A DNA stretch of 64,000 nucleotides from Hyphomicrobium sp. (GTDB lineage: Bacteria; Pseudomonadota; Alphaproteobacteria; Rhizobiales; Hyphomicrobiaceae): positions 1-64,000 of the forward strand of contig PERL01000002.1 of the NCBI GenBank assembly GCA_002928735.1, given 5' to 3'. Below, piece by piece: positions 48,686 through 59,090 of the stretch (its first letter is position 1; the number at the start of each line of letters is the position of its first letter). The notes beneath the pieces were generated by a model. It made no database searches, had not been told where the DNA came from, and saw only the letters and a list, made by a program, of their open reading frames with translations. The position numbers were made by a program, and so were the translations under genes.

Positions 48686-50877
48686 TCCGCACCTCTGACG
48701 CGGAATTTCGGCGGCGAACTCGTTTTCAAGGCCTGCCCCCGGCCGGAGAGGCTGGGATTGGTCATGAAGTATTTGTGCGCATTGAACGACACCTCCTTTG
48801 GGCCGGGAAGGATTCGCTCAGACGACCCGTCGGCCAGAATGCGCCAGCTCTGCTGATTGTCCATCAAGTTCGCGACCATGATCTGATTGAGGACCTGTTC
48901 ATGCACAGTCGGGTTGAGAATCGGCAGCATGGCTTCGACGCGGCGGTCGAGATTACGCGGCATCATGTCGGCGGAGGAGATGTAGACCGCCGCCTTGGGC
49001 GATGGCAACGGCTCCCCGCGCCCGAAGCAATAGATGCGGGCATGTTCGAGGAAGCGGCCAATGATGCTCTTCACGCGAATGTTGTCGGATAGACCTCTGA
49101 TTCCCGGTCTGAGGCAACACACACCGCGGCAGACGATGTCGATCGATACACCGGCGTTGCTCGCCTCGTAGAGCGCGTCGATGATTTGCGGATCGACGAG
49201 GGAATTCATTTTCATCCAGATGGAGCCATCGCGACCGGACTTGGCGTGGTCGATCTCCTCGCGGATATGGGCCAGGATTTTTTGCCGGATGCCGTTGGGA
49301 CTCGCAGACATGACTTCGAGTTCGCCGGGGCTGCCGTATCCGGTGACGAAGTTCAGAATGCGCGTGACGTCACGAGCGACTGTTGGATCGCGGGTGAAGA
49401 CGGAGAGGTCGGTATAAATACGGGCCGTCTGCGGATGATAGTTGCCGGTGCCGATGTGGCAGTACGTGGTGAGATCAGCCCCCTCACGGCGCACGACGAC
49501 GCCAAGCTTGGCGTGGGTCTTCAATTCGATGAAGCCATAGACGACATGGACCCCGGCATTTTCCAAATCGCGCGCCCAGCGGATGTTGGCGGCCTCATCG
49601 AATCGGGCTTTCAGTTCGACGACGGCTGTGACTGACTTGCCGGCTTCGACAGCTTCCTTCAGGGCCTGGACGATCGGGCTATCACGCGAGGTGCGGTAGA
49701 GCGTCCATTTGATGGCCATGACGTTGGGGTCGTTCACAGCCTGGCGCAGAAACTGGACGACAACGTCGAAGCTTTCGTAGGGGTGGTGGACGACGAGATC
49801 TTTCTTAGTGATGGCGGCGAAACAATCGCCGTTGAATTCGCGGATGCGCTCGGGAAAGCGGATATTGAACGGCTTGAAGAGCAGGTCGGGGCGGTCGGAG
49901 ACGATGAGCTGGCTGGTATCGGAGATGCCGAGCACGCCGTCTTTCACGAAAATGGCTTCCTCACCCACTTCCAACTCTTCCGCCACGAGGCGGCGGAGTT
50001 GCTCAGGCATGCGGCTTTCCAGTTCGAGCCGTATGACCATGCCGCGGCGGCGGCGCTTCAGGAGCGTTTCGTATGAGCGCACCAAGTCTTCGGCTTCTTC
50101 CTGGAGTTCGATGTCGCTGTCGCGGAGCAGGCGGAAGGCGCCTTTGGCTTTGACCTCGAAACCCATGAAGAGTTTTTCGAGGAACATGCCGATCAACTGC
50201 TCCATCTGGATGAAGCGGATTTGCTTGTCGGACTGGTTATCCGCGCGCATGCGGATGAAGCGCTCGAGCTGGCCGGGGATGGGAATGAGGCCGCTCATGA
50301 CCTTGCCATCGGAGGGACGCTGCAGTTGCACCGCGATGGTGAGCCCCTTGTTGAGGATGAACGGGAAGGGGTGGGCGGGATCGACGGCGATGGGCGTCAA
50401 GATCGGGAAGATGTGCGTGAGAAACAAGTTTTCCAGCCAGACAACTTCGCGCGCGGTCAAGTCTTCGGGCTCGACAAGCTTGATCCCAGCGGCATCCAGA
50501 TCGGTGCGGATCGACAACCAAATGGACTGCTTGTCAGCGACCAGCTTGGCGGCGAAGGTATTGATGGCGGCCAGCTGCTCGGAGGGGGTGAGGCCGTCCT
50601 GTGTGGTCGTCGACACGCCGGCTGCGATCTGGCCGTAAATGCCGGCGGCGCGGACCATGTAGAATTCATCGAGGTTCGAGGCCGAGATGGAGAGAAAGCG
50701 CAGGCGCTCCAGAACTGGATGGTTCTTGTTCTTGGCTTCTTCCAAGACACGCCGGTTGAACTGCAGCCAGGACAGCTCGCGGTTATAGAAGCGGTCCGGA
50801 CCCGATGGCGGTGCGGGCGGCGCGACGGCGCTTTCGGCCGTGGATGCGCTCTTCGATTTGCCTTTGACAGCCGACAT
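48682..50877 (-). CDS. ppk: Polyphosphate kinase 1
   Basis: Ppk1 makes inorganic polyphosphate from ATP. The 731 residues include the N-terminal domain ([36 protein letters not shown] type), the head domain, and the C1/C2 phospholipase-D-like domains. The two key histidines are in [12 protein letters not shown] (about residue 455, the autophosphorylated residue in E. coli) and [15 protein letters not shown] (about 471-484). The gene overlaps ppx by four bases, so synthesis and breakdown of polyphosphate are co-expressed. Confidence 0.97.
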   Translation of the reverse strand: MSAVKGKSKSASTAESAVAPPAPPSGPDRFYNRELSWLQFNRRVLEEAKNKNHPVLERLRFLSISASNLDEFYMVRAAGIYGQIAAGVSTTTQDGLTPSEQLAAINTFAAKLVADKQSIWLSIRTDLDAAGIKLVEPEDLTAREVVWLENLFLTHIFPILTPIAVDPAHPFPFILNKGLTIAVQLQRPSDGKVMSGLIPIPGQLERFIRMRADNQSDKQIRFIQMEQLIGMFLEKLFMGFEVKAKGAFRLLRDSDIELQEEAEDLVRSYETLLKRRRRGMVIRLELESRMPEQLRRLVAEELEVGEEAIFVKDGVLGISDTSQLIVSDRPDLLFKPFNIRFPERIREFNGDCFAAITKKDLVVHHPYESFDVVVQFLRQAVNDPNVMAIKWTLYRTSRDSPIVQALKEAVEAGKSVTAVVELKARFDEAANIRWARDLENAGVHVVYGFIELKTHAKLGVVVRREGADLTTYCHIGTGNYHPQTARIYTDLSVFTRDPTVARDVTRILNFVTGYGSPGELEVMSASPNGIRQKILAHIREEIDHAKSGRDGSIWMKMNSLVDPQIIDALYEASNAGVSIDIVCRGVCCLRPGIRGLSDNIRVKSIIGRFLEHARIYCFGRGEPLPSPKAAVYISSADMMPRNLDRRVEAMLPILNPTVHEQVLNQIMVANLMDNQQSWRILADGSSERILPGPKEVSFNAHKYFMTNPSLSGRGQALKTSSPPKFRVRGAD

Positions 50878-50969
50878 GCGCGATTACCTTCTCTCGATCT
50901 GGACGTTGATTTGGTCAGTGATTTGGCGGCGTCGACTTTGGCCCGTGGGAGACGACGATTACATGACAC

Positions 50970-51686
50970 TCAATCCTTGCCAACGGCGGGGCTTTGAGAC
51001 CGCATACGTTCCAATGCTTCAGCGGCGATGGCGCGGGTGACGCGGCGCTGGCGCGCGAGGGCCAGTTGGTCGCAGGCTTCGACGACATTGATCGCGGCTT
51101 CGAACGAGCGCTCCATGTGCAGGGCAAGGTGGGTGATGACGTGGGGTTCCGGCGTCAATTGGCGGTCGGTGAAGAGTTTGACCAGCACGGCTTTCAGGAT
51201 TTCGTCGTCCGGTGGCTCGATGCGCACCATCGGCAGGGCGCGGAGGCGGGAGCGCAGGTCGGGCAGTGCGACATTAAGATCGCCTGGCGCAGTCCGCGAG
51301 GTGGCTAACAGCGCGTGGCCCTTTTCCTTGGTCAGGTTCAACAGGTGGAAAAAGATGCGCTCGTTGGCAATGCCGCGGTCGATATCTTCGATGGCCAGCG
51401 CGCCGGTGCGTTCGAATTCGCCGAGCGCCTCTTCGCCAAGCTGCGAGGCCGGGATGCTGGCGGCTTCCGACTTCAAGCGCCAGACATTGGTGAGATGACT
51501 TTTGCCCGATCCGGCCGGACCGACGACAATCGCTGCGCGGGCGGTCCAGTTGGGCCAGCCATCGACGAGGGCGACGGCGGCGGCGTTGCTGTTGCCGACA
51601 AGGAAATCCTCCAGCGCGAGCGCAGGCCGGTGCGGCAGATCGAAAACGAGCTGCTCGGGGACGGCTTTTGGCTCCGGCACGGTCAT
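50970..51686 (-). CDS. hdaA: DnaA-related regulatory inactivator HdaA
   Basis: HdaA works with the sliding clamp to convert DnaA-ATP to DnaA-ADP and limit replication initiation. From the ATG at 51686 it is 238 residues. The clamp-binding peptide QLVFDLP lies at 12-18, Walker A GPAGSGKS at 56-63, and the AAA+ domain continues with ALAIEDIDRG and LRSRLRALP. It lacks the DnaA DNA-binding domain, as expected. In-frame starts at 51713 and 51752 give 9 and 22 more residues; the last overlaps the previous gene. The start is uncertain. Confidence 0.9.
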   Translation of the reverse strand: MTVPEPKAVPEQLVFDLPHRPALALEDFLVGNSNAAAVALVDGWPNWTARAAIVVGPAGSGKSHLTNVWRLKSEAASIPASQLGEEALGEFERTGALAIEDIDRGIANERIFFHLLNLTKEKGHALLATSRTAPGDLNVALPDLRSRLRALPMVRIEPPDDEILKAVLVKLFTDRQLTPEPHVITHLALHMERSFEAAINVVEACDQLALARQRRVTRAIAAEALERMRSQSPAVGKD

Positions 51687-51729
51687 GGCCAAGGTTCCAG
51701 CGTTCTCCGGCATTGGGCCCTGTGGGATG

Positions 51730-52284
51730 TCAGGGGCTGGAGCCGGGCGCATCGGCTGCCGACATATGCCGCAGCCACAGGTCGAGATAGGCCGCCAGCG
51801 ACGCGAACGTCAACGCGCCAGTGAGGCCGATCAATAGGATCTTCAAGGTGTCGAGACCGAGCGTAAACGCCTGATCGGCCAGGACGACGGCGACGAGCAC
51901 CACGAGGGCTGCGGTATGGGCCTTGCTGACGCCCAGCGGCTTCATCTGGAACGGACGGTCCATCAGCCAGGCGAGCACGACGCCGGCGACGATGAGGATA
52001 TCGCGCGAAACCACGGCGATGACGAGCCACAAAGGCAACGCGCCGGATACACCGAAGGCGATGAACATGGAGACGAAGAGCAGCTTATCGGCGATGGGGT
52101 CGAGGTAGGAGCCCAATTCCGTCTTCCAGTCGAAACGCGTGGCGAGGTAACCGTCGACGGCGTCGGACAGGCCGGCGACCACGAAGGCGAAGAACGCCAG
52201 TTGCGACTGCCCCGTGACGAGAAGCCAGAAAATGACCGGGACGAGGATGACGCGGCCAGTGGTGATGATGTTGGGCAGACTCAC
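51730..52284 (-). CDS. CDP-alcohol phosphatidyltransferase family protein
   Basis: These integral enzymes move a phosphatidyl group from CDP-diacylglycerol to an alcohol, as in phosphatidylglycerophosphate or cardiolipin synthesis. The 184 residues have about five membrane segments. The motif D-xx-DG-xx-AR-x8-G-xxx-D-xxx-D is visible at 41-66 as DAVDGYLATRFDWKTELGSY followed by LDPIAD: all four aspartates and both glycines are kept, but the usual Arg is Thr49 with Arg at 50. The start is a GTG. It precedes hdaA on the same strand. The exact alcohol is not known. Confidence 0.88.
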   Translation of the reverse strand: MSLPNIITTGRVILVPVIFWLLVTGQSQLAFFAFVVAGLSDAVDGYLATRFDWKTELGSYLDPIADKLLFVSMFIAFGVSGALPLWLVIAVVSRDILIVAGVVLAWLMDRPFQMKPLGVSKAHTAALVVLVAVVLADQAFTLGLDTLKILLIGLTGALTFASLAAYLDLWLRHMSAADAPGSSP

Positions 52285-52458
52285 GGTCAGGTCTTTTTAT
52301 GGCTTTTCGGGATAAGGCACCGGCTTGACCGCCATCGCGGGGCCGCAGGGCCGGCTCAGGGCCGACGATCAGGGTCACAGCTGCCATGCTTGGCCGGATC
52401 GGGCAAGCCTCGGCCAAGAAAAAGGCTTACCACGGCGGGCGATTGTCGAGGGCGACGG

Positions 52459-53619
52459 TCAGCGGCCTTGGCGCATGACCCAAAGCCCTCCGGTATCGGT
52501 GAGTGAAATCCCGTAGCCGGCAAGCACTTGGGCGAGGGCGGGGCCGCCGCCGGGGTATTTGACGCTGACGGAGGCATTGCCGGCGGACACCGTTCCAATG
52601 CGGATATCATCGATGCCGGGCGCTTCCAGCAGAACGCGGCGCATGGCGTTCCACTCGTTCTGCCCGGTGAACTGGGCATCGAAGGCCACTTCATCGCCGG
52701 CGGGGCTCGTTGCGGCGTATCCGCCCGGATCGGCAGCGTATGGCGCGGCGGCAACGGCACCACCGCTGTTGACCGCTTTCCAGCGGCCTTCGAGGACACC
52801 TTGGGACACGACAGCTGCGAGTTCGAGCGTGTAGGCGAGATCGCCGTCGTTGAGGCGGTAGGCGCGTTTGAGGGCGAAGGGCCCGGCGGCGTCCTGGCCG
52901 GCGAGGAGCACATTGACCTTGCGGCCTTCGGTATCGACTTCAGCGATGGCGACGACGACCTGATCGGTGCCGTAAGCGGCGGCGAGCGTCATGACGGAGG
53001 CGTTGCGCGTTGCTTCGTCGTAGAGGCCGCGGAGTGTGTCGGGGCCGAGTTCGGGTTTGAGGACTTCGGCTTTCAGGGGGGAAACCGAGTTGGCGAGGTC
53101 GAGCGTCGGCCAGATCGTGCCCCAGGCGCCGCTGGCGGCGCGGAATTCACCGGCGGGACCAGCAGCGGATTTCGCGTCGCGCGTCAGGGGCACAATGATG
53201 GTAGCGGGGGCCTGGGTGTCGACGAATGGGATGCCCTGGCGCGTGAGCAGGTCGCGCACTTCGGCGGCCTGGAAGGAGATGTCGAGGTTGGCGATGTACT
53301 CGGTGGCGGAATTGCGCTCAGAGCGGACGGCGACACCGTCGATGAGGGTTGCCGGATCGGTTGCCGCGAGACGTTCGATGTCGCGATAGGAGGTGACCGG
53401 CACGATGCGCTTCAAGAGCGAGCGAAAGGCCGCTTTCTGGCCATCGGCGATCGCTGTCTCCTTGGCGGCGACCGCATTGGCGGCGCGGGCTTCGACGGGA
53501 TAGTTGGCGATCGTGTAAGTGCGGTCGGCGGCCGGTTTGGCCGAAACCGGGCCTGCGGCGCCGAGGGCGGCGACAATCGTCAGGACGGCGAGAAGGGCCG
53601 TCATCATCGTCGCATGCAT
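52459..53619 (-). CDS. DUF2066 family exported protein
   Basis: The 386 residues start with a signal peptide (about 1-27, ending PVSA) and continue with the DUF2066 pattern (YTIANYPVEARAANAVAAKETAIADGQKAAFRSLLKRIVP). Proteins of this family occur next to purM in many proteobacteria; their role is unknown. A C-terminal domain (about 305-386, FTGQNEWNAMRRVLLEAPGI) resembles another repeat of beta-alpha units. From the ATG at 53619; the frame open to 53880 has no signal peptide at its N-terminus and overlaps purM's upstream region. It is divergent from purM. Confidence 0.88.
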   Translation of the reverse strand: MHATMMTALLAVLTIVAALGAAGPVSAKPAADRTYTIANYPVEARAANAVAAKETAIADGQKAAFRSLLKRIVPVTSYRDIERLAATDPATLIDGVAVRSERNSATEYIANLDISFQAAEVRDLLTRQGIPFVDTQAPATIIVPLTRDAKSAAGPAGEFRAASGAWGTIWPTLDLANSVSPLKAEVLKPELGPDTLRGLYDEATRNASVMTLAAAYGTDQVVVAIAEVDTEGRKVNVLLAGQDAAGPFALKRAYRLNDGDLAYTLELAAVVSQGVLEGRWKAVNSGGAVAAAPYAADPGGYAATSPAGDEVAFDAQFTGQNEWNAMRRVLLEAPGIDDIRIGTVSAGNASVSVKYPGGGPALAQVLAGYGISLTDTGGLWVMRQGR

Positions 53620-53842
53620 TCCGAAAAACCTTGTCTTTGAAGACGTTGCAGCGCTGTACAGCCGGTCTTGGACGGCCAGACATTGCTCCCGTGCGTCCAA
53701 GCTGGTAGAGCCCGGCATGTTCTCGCGAGCATTCGGGCGAAAATCGGGTCGCGGCCCCTCAGGGTTCGGCGTAACACTGCCCCGGCGCGATGGATGACCA
53801 TATCCCAATCGGGACGGGACCGCTGGAAACTGCCGGGGTTGC

Positions 53843-54967
<1,125 letters not shown>

Positions 54968-55001
54968 GGGCCCCATCTCCCCGCGTGCGAAGGAGAGGGG
55001 C
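54968..55001 (+). terminator. Hairpin after purM, possibly part of an intergenic repeat
   Basis: GGCCCC at 54968-54973 plus TCTCC at 54975-54979 pair with GGAGA at 54991-54995 plus GGGGCC at 54996-55001, with one bulged base. No T-run follows, so termination would be weak. Its CTCCCCG...GGAGAGGGG core resembles the palindrome at 56097-56124. Confidence 0.5.
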
Positions 55002-55085
55002 CAGACGGACGCGATGGGGCAGGAAAGGACATCGTTTGCGGGTGGACGGCTGGTACTGGACGTACCATGAGACGTGCACCTATAG

Positions 55086-55940
55086 ATGCCTCAATTGTTG
55101 TTCATCCTAGAGTGTATCAATCATGCGATCTTACATATGCCAAAGCACATCCTGTCAGCACTTTTCATCTTCTTCGTCATTGGATTCTTTCTTGCCTGGA
55201 AGGTCTTTGTAGGCTTTCGCATCGCGCCGCCTGACCTCTACTGGCTTTTGATCAATGCCTTTGAGTGGCTTGAGTCGTTCCTCGTCTATCCTGTCGAGCG
55301 TCTTCTTCAAGCGTTGCAGGAGTTAGGCCTGATTTTCCATCTCGATCCAGCATGGAAACACGCATTCTCGCTTATGACGCTCAAGCTTGTGGGCGACGGA
55401 ATTGTCGATGTTAAGCGCTTTGGTTGGGCTAGGCGCGGTTACGTTGTATTTGAACTCATCACAGGCTTTTTGATAGCGATTGTGTGCAGCATTTTTGCAG
55501 GGCAATCTGCACTCCATGGATCGGGAGCACACTTCGCCTTGCCGGTAATCTATGGAGTATTACTCTACGAATTCGTCCGCGCTCTTTGGGTTACTATTGG
55601 AAAATTCTATCCAGATGAGTCCTTCTTAAGTAATTTTGAGAGGTACTTTCTGCGTCAGGTTGGCGGCACTGCTGCTTGTGGATATCTCGCCTATTTGATC
55701 GGTAATTTGTTGGCCAACCACGGAGACCCGTCCACGCAAAACGCCACAACTTTAGCTGCCTTTGTTGTGTTGATAGCGCTGCTTCAGATCGTTTCCGCCA
55801 CCGTGACAAGCCTAAAGAAGGGCTTTCACATCCACCAGTTCCTTGAACTCGGGCAAGTCAAAATCGGCGTTCGCATGCTAAGTGCTATATTTGGCGCCTT
55901 GTTCTGGGTGATGGTTGCATTCCTGATACGCGCAACCTGA
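55086..55940 (+). CDS. Unrecognised multi-pass membrane protein of lower GC content
   Basis: The 284 residues contain about six hydrophobic segments (for example HILSALFIFFVIGFFLAW near 20-37, GYVVFELITGFLIAIVCSIF near 118-137, and TLAAFVVLIALLQIVSATV near 222-240) and a soluble, aromatic-rich segment between them. I do not recognise a family. Base use is clearly unlike the neighbours: the 60 bases from 55561 have 25 G+C, while the surroundings are far richer. This fits horizontal acquisition. Start alternatives are ATG at 55086 (284 residues) and 55137 (267); neither has a good ribosome-binding site. It is flanked by palindromes at 54968 and 56072. Confidence 0.7.
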   Translation: MPQLLFILECINHAILHMPKHILSALFIFFVIGFFLAWKVFVGFRIAPPDLYWLLINAFEWLESFLVYPVERLLQALQELGLIFHLDPAWKHAFSLMTLKLVGDGIVDVKRFGWARRGYVVFELITGFLIAIVCSIFAGQSALHGSGAHFALPVIYGVLLYEFVRALWVTIGKFYPDESFLSNFERYFLRQVGGTAACGYLAYLIGNLLANHGDPSTQNATTLAAFVVLIALLQIVSATVTSLKKGFHIHQFLELGQVKIGVRMLSAIFGALFWVMVAFLIRAT

Positions 55941-56071
55941 GCATCTTTGTCAGTTGTCTTCTATCTTTCTATGGCTGTTTGGACCTGATCTTTTTGGCCG
56001 GCCGCACGTCCGCTTGAGGTCATTCGCAACGCTTGGGCGTGTACCCCCAGAGCAGTAGCTGCCCCTCACCT

Positions 56072-56124
56072 CCGGCCTTCGCCGGGGCAGGCCTCACCCT
56101 CTCCCCGTAAGGACGGGGAGAGGG
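56072..56124. repeat. Two adjacent palindromes of an intergenic repeat
   Basis: CCGGC-CTTC-GCCGG at 56072-56085 is followed by a perfect 12-base-pair stem: CCCTCTCCCCGT at 56097-56108 pairs with ACGGGGAGAGGG at 56113-56124 around AAGG. Short CTCTCCCCG palindromes of this kind are abundant between genes in Hyphomicrobiales. This copy sits eight bases from the pepF stop and could serve as a terminator for either convergent gene. Confidence 0.75.
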
Positions 56125-56131
56125 GACTAAG

Positions 56132-57949
56132 CTAGGCCGCTTTTTCCATGGCTTCGAGTTCGTCGATCATGCGTTCGATGACGCGGAGGCCCTTGTTCCA
56201 GAATTCGGGATCGCGGGCGTCGAGGCCGAAGGGGGCGAGCAGTTCCGAGTGATGCTTGGAGCCGCCGGCTTTCAACAGATCGAAGTACTTCTGCACGAAG
56301 CCGGGGTGGGCTTCCTGGTAGAGGCCGTAGAGCGAATTCACGAGGCAGTCGCCGTAGGCATATGCGTAGACGTAGAACGGCGAATTGATGAAGTGGGGGA
56401 TGTAGGTCCAGAACACTTCGTAGCCGGGCTTGAAGTCGATCGCCGGCCCGAGGCTCTCTTTTTGCACTTCGAGCCAGAACTGATTGAGTTGGTCTGAGGT
56501 GAGTTCGCCCTTGCGGCGGGCTTCATGCACCTTGCGCTCGAAGGAATAGAACGCGATCTGGCGGACGACCGTGTTCAGCATGTCCTCGACTTTGCCGGCT
56601 ATCATGGCTTTCTTTTCGCGGGCGTCCTTGGTGTCGGCGAGGAGCGCGCGGAAGGTCAGCATTTCACCGAAGACGGACGCGGTTTCGGCGAGGGTCAACG
56701 GCGTGGGGGCCAAGAGCGCGCCCTGTTCGCGGGCGAGCATCTGGTGGACGCCGTGGCCCAACTCATGGGCGAGCGTCATGACATCGCGCGGCTTGCCCTG
56801 GTAGTTCATCAACACATAGGGATGGACGCTCGGCACGGTGGACGCGGAGAATGCGCCCTGCGCCTTGCCTTCGCGGACGGGCGCGTCGATCCAGCCCTTG
56901 TCAAAGAACTGCTTGGCGGTGGCGGCCATTTCGGGCGCGAACTGGCCGTAAGCCGACAGCACGGTTTGCTCGGCTTCCTTCCAGGTGAAGACGCGTTCGG
57001 GCTTATCGGGCAGCGGCGCGTTGCGGTCCCAGTGGTTGAGCTTGTCCATGCCGAGCCAGCGGGCCTTCATCGCGTAGTAGCGATGCGAGAGGCGCGGATA
57101 GGCGGCGCGGACGGAGGCGACGAGGGCATCGACGACGGGGGCTTCAACGCGGTTGGCCAAGTGGCGGCTATCGGCGACATCCTTGAAGCCGCGCCAGCGG
57201 TCGGAGATTTCCTTGTCCTTGGCGAGCGTATTCGTGATGAGCGTGAAGAGACGCACATTTTCGCCGAAGACTTTGGCGAGCGCGTCGGCGCCGGCTTTGC
57301 GGCGCGAACCGTCAGGGCTGGAGAGCAGGTTGAGCGTCGGCTCAAGGGTGAGCGGTTCGGGCTCGCCGGCGACGGGGAAGCGCAGCGTCGTCATCGTCTC
57401 GTTGAAGAGGCGCGAGAAGGCGCCGCGCGACGTCTGGCCCTTTTCGGTGAAGAGGCGTTCGAGGCGTTCCTCAAGCTGGTAGGGCTTTTCGCGGCGCAGG
57501 TCTTCGAGCCAAGGCGCGTACTTGCTCAGCTTGGGTGCTTTGACGGCGGCGGCTAGAATGCTCTCGTCGATCTGGTTCAATTCCAGTTCGAAGAAGATGA
57601 GGTCGGTGCCGATGCGGGTGAGGGCTTCGTTGGTGTCGCCGTAGAACTTGGCGCGCTCGGGGTCGGCCTGGTTGGCATAGTAGTAGAGGCCCGCGTAGGA
57701 GGCGAGCTTGCCCATGAGGTCGGAGAGATCTTCGTAGGCCTTGATGACGGCACCCAGCTTGTCGCCATCCTTGGCGATCTCGGCCAACTTGCCCTGGCAC
57801 TGCTCTTTGAGAGCGTTTGCTTCGCGTTCGGCGCGGGCGAGGTCGCGGGCGACTTCGGGAGCGTTCGGCGCGGTGTAGAGGTCGGATAGGTCCCAGACGG
57901 GCATGGGGCCAAGGTCGGGCGCGGTGGAGGCCGAAGTGACAGTCGTCAT
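56132..57949 (-). CDS. pepF: M3 family oligoendopeptidase (PepF type)
   Basis: This zinc metallopeptidase breaks down cytoplasmic oligopeptides. From the ATG at 57949 it is 605 residues. The zinc motif AHELGHGVHQ is near residue 395, with the downstream Glu in LAETASVFGEML about 25 residues later. The N-terminal helical domain is present. AGAGGA five bases before 57949 supports this start over the in-frame ATG at 57994. The gene converges with the low-GC membrane gene and is divergent from the gene at 58197. Confidence 0.93.
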   Translation of the reverse strand: MTTVTSASTAPDLGPMPVWDLSDLYTAPNAPEVARDLARAEREANALKEQCQGKLAEIAKDGDKLGAVIKAYEDLSDLMGKLASYAGLYYYANQADPERAKFYGDTNEALTRIGTDLIFFELELNQIDESILAAAVKAPKLSKYAPWLEDLRREKPYQLEERLERLFTEKGQTSRGAFSRLFNETMTTLRFPVAGEPEPLTLEPTLNLLSSPDGSRRKAGADALAKVFGENVRLFTLITNTLAKDKEISDRWRGFKDVADSRHLANRVEAPVVDALVASVRAAYPRLSHRYYAMKARWLGMDKLNHWDRNAPLPDKPERVFTWKEAEQTVLSAYGQFAPEMAATAKQFFDKGWIDAPVREGKAQGAFSASTVPSVHPYVLMNYQGKPRDVMTLAHELGHGVHQMLAREQGALLAPTPLTLAETASVFGEMLTFRALLADTKDAREKKAMIAGKVEDMLNTVVRQIAFYSFERKVHEARRKGELTSDQLNQFWLEVQKESLGPAIDFKPGYEVFWTYIPHFINSPFYVYAYAYGDCLVNSLYGLYQEAHPGFVQKYFDLLKAGGSKHHSELLAPFGLDARDPEFWNKGLRVIERMIDELEAMEKAA

Positions 57950-58196
57950 GAAGTCCTCTGCGTTGGGTGGCCGGGCTGTGAGCTCGTTGGGCATGAATTA
58001 AGCGCGCCGGGCGGCGGGAGCAAGGCGTTGTGACAGATTGGTATGGGGTCGTGAAACAAAGACTTTGGTTTCACGGGACAATCTTCGCAAACCTTCAACC
58101 ACATCCGGCAAAATGATGCCCTGGGAAGGCGCCGGGACCTTGAGAACTGCCCCGGAACGCGAGACAATGCGGTCAGTTGAAACAGATCTATGAGGA

Positions 58197-58886
58197 CTGA
58201 TTGCCTTTTCCGCTTCTTATTTTTTCACCGTCGTTTTCTCCTTTTTCTTCGCCGTCCTGGCGCTTCGGATTTTCACCACTCGCCGCCGGCTCCGGTTCAT
58301 TGACGACTATGCATGGCCGCCCGGTCTCATCGCAAAACTGCAGCGGCACCATTCGAACCTCACACCAGATCAGATCCAGCGCATCGGGCTTGGGCTGAAG
58401 CAGTTCTTCCGCGCCTATCATCGCGGCGGTTACCGGCCGGTCGCCATGCCGTCGCAAGCGGTGGACGACCTGTGGCACGAATTCATTCTTTATACGAAGG
58501 CGTACGACGCGTTTTGCCAGAATGCCTTCGGGCGCTTTCTGCATCACACGCCGGCGGCTGTGCTGACGCCCTCGCAGAAGACGTCAAACGAGGGTCTGCG
58601 GCGGGTGTGGTGGCAGGCGTGCAAGGAAGAGAACATCGATCCCAAGGCGCCGGCCACGTTGCCACTGCTCTTTGCGCTCGATGGCGAGCTTAGTATTCCG
58701 GGCGGCTATCGCTACGTGCCCGACTGCGGCGGCGTTCGGACTGTCTCTACGACTGTGGGTATCGAGTTTTCCACTCAATGCGGCGGCGATTTCTCATCGA
58801 CCTCGTTTGATGGGACGACGGATGGGCTGGGTGATGGGGACGGCGGCAGCGGAGACGGAGACGGCGGCGGATGCGGGGGCGATTAA
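58197..58886 (+). CDS. Glycine-rich domain-like protein with unresolved start codon
   Basis: The frame is open from 58194, after a TGA at 58191, and has no ATG, GTG or TTG before 58446. Yet its sequence is clearly coding well upstream of that ATG: a membrane segment (FFTVVFSFFFAVLALRIF), then RLRFIDDYAWPPGLIAKLQRHH, LKQFFRAYHRGGYRPVAMPSQAVDDLWHEFILYTKAYDAF. That pattern fits the glycine-rich-domain (GRDP-like) family, and the C-terminus is an acidic Gly-rich tail ending GGGCGGD. The start may be CTG at 58197 or ATT at 58200, close behind a GAGGA. Alternatively an ATG at 58190 in another frame is the true start and one base is missing or extra. Function unknown. Confidence 0.7.
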   Translation: MIAFSASYFFTVVFSFFFAVLALRIFTTRRRLRFIDDYAWPPGLIAKLQRHHSNLTPDQIQRIGLGLKQFFRAYHRGGYRPVAMPSQAVDDLWHEFILYTKAYDAFCQNAFGRFLHHTPAAVLTPSQKTSNEGLRRVWWQACKEENIDPKAPATLPLLFALDGELSIPGGYRYVPDCGGVRTVSTTVGIEFSTQCGGDFSSTSFDGTTDGLGDGDGGSGDGDGGGCGGD

Positions 58887-59090
58887 CGCTTTTAGAGCCC
58901 GCAAAACCGGCTTTCCGGCAACTTTGATCAAAAAAGCTACAACCGTGCGTTCTCCGAAACCCTCTGTTTACCGTTGTCGGGCAGTCTCCCCTACGTAGCG
59001 TCGAGTTGCCGGTGGTTTTTCGTCCCCGTCTGGGACGGCTCTCAAGAGAGCCACGGGCATCAGTTCAGTTGTGTTGTGTACGAGTGCCCC

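Noticed and set aside
52389-52423. Hairpin in the gap before the phosphatidyltransferase as a terminator
   Set aside because: The T-run lies on the wrong side of the stem for minus-strand transcription.
58887-59090. Sigma-54 promoter before the response regulator
   Set aside because: No TGGCAC-N5-TTGC-like pair is present.
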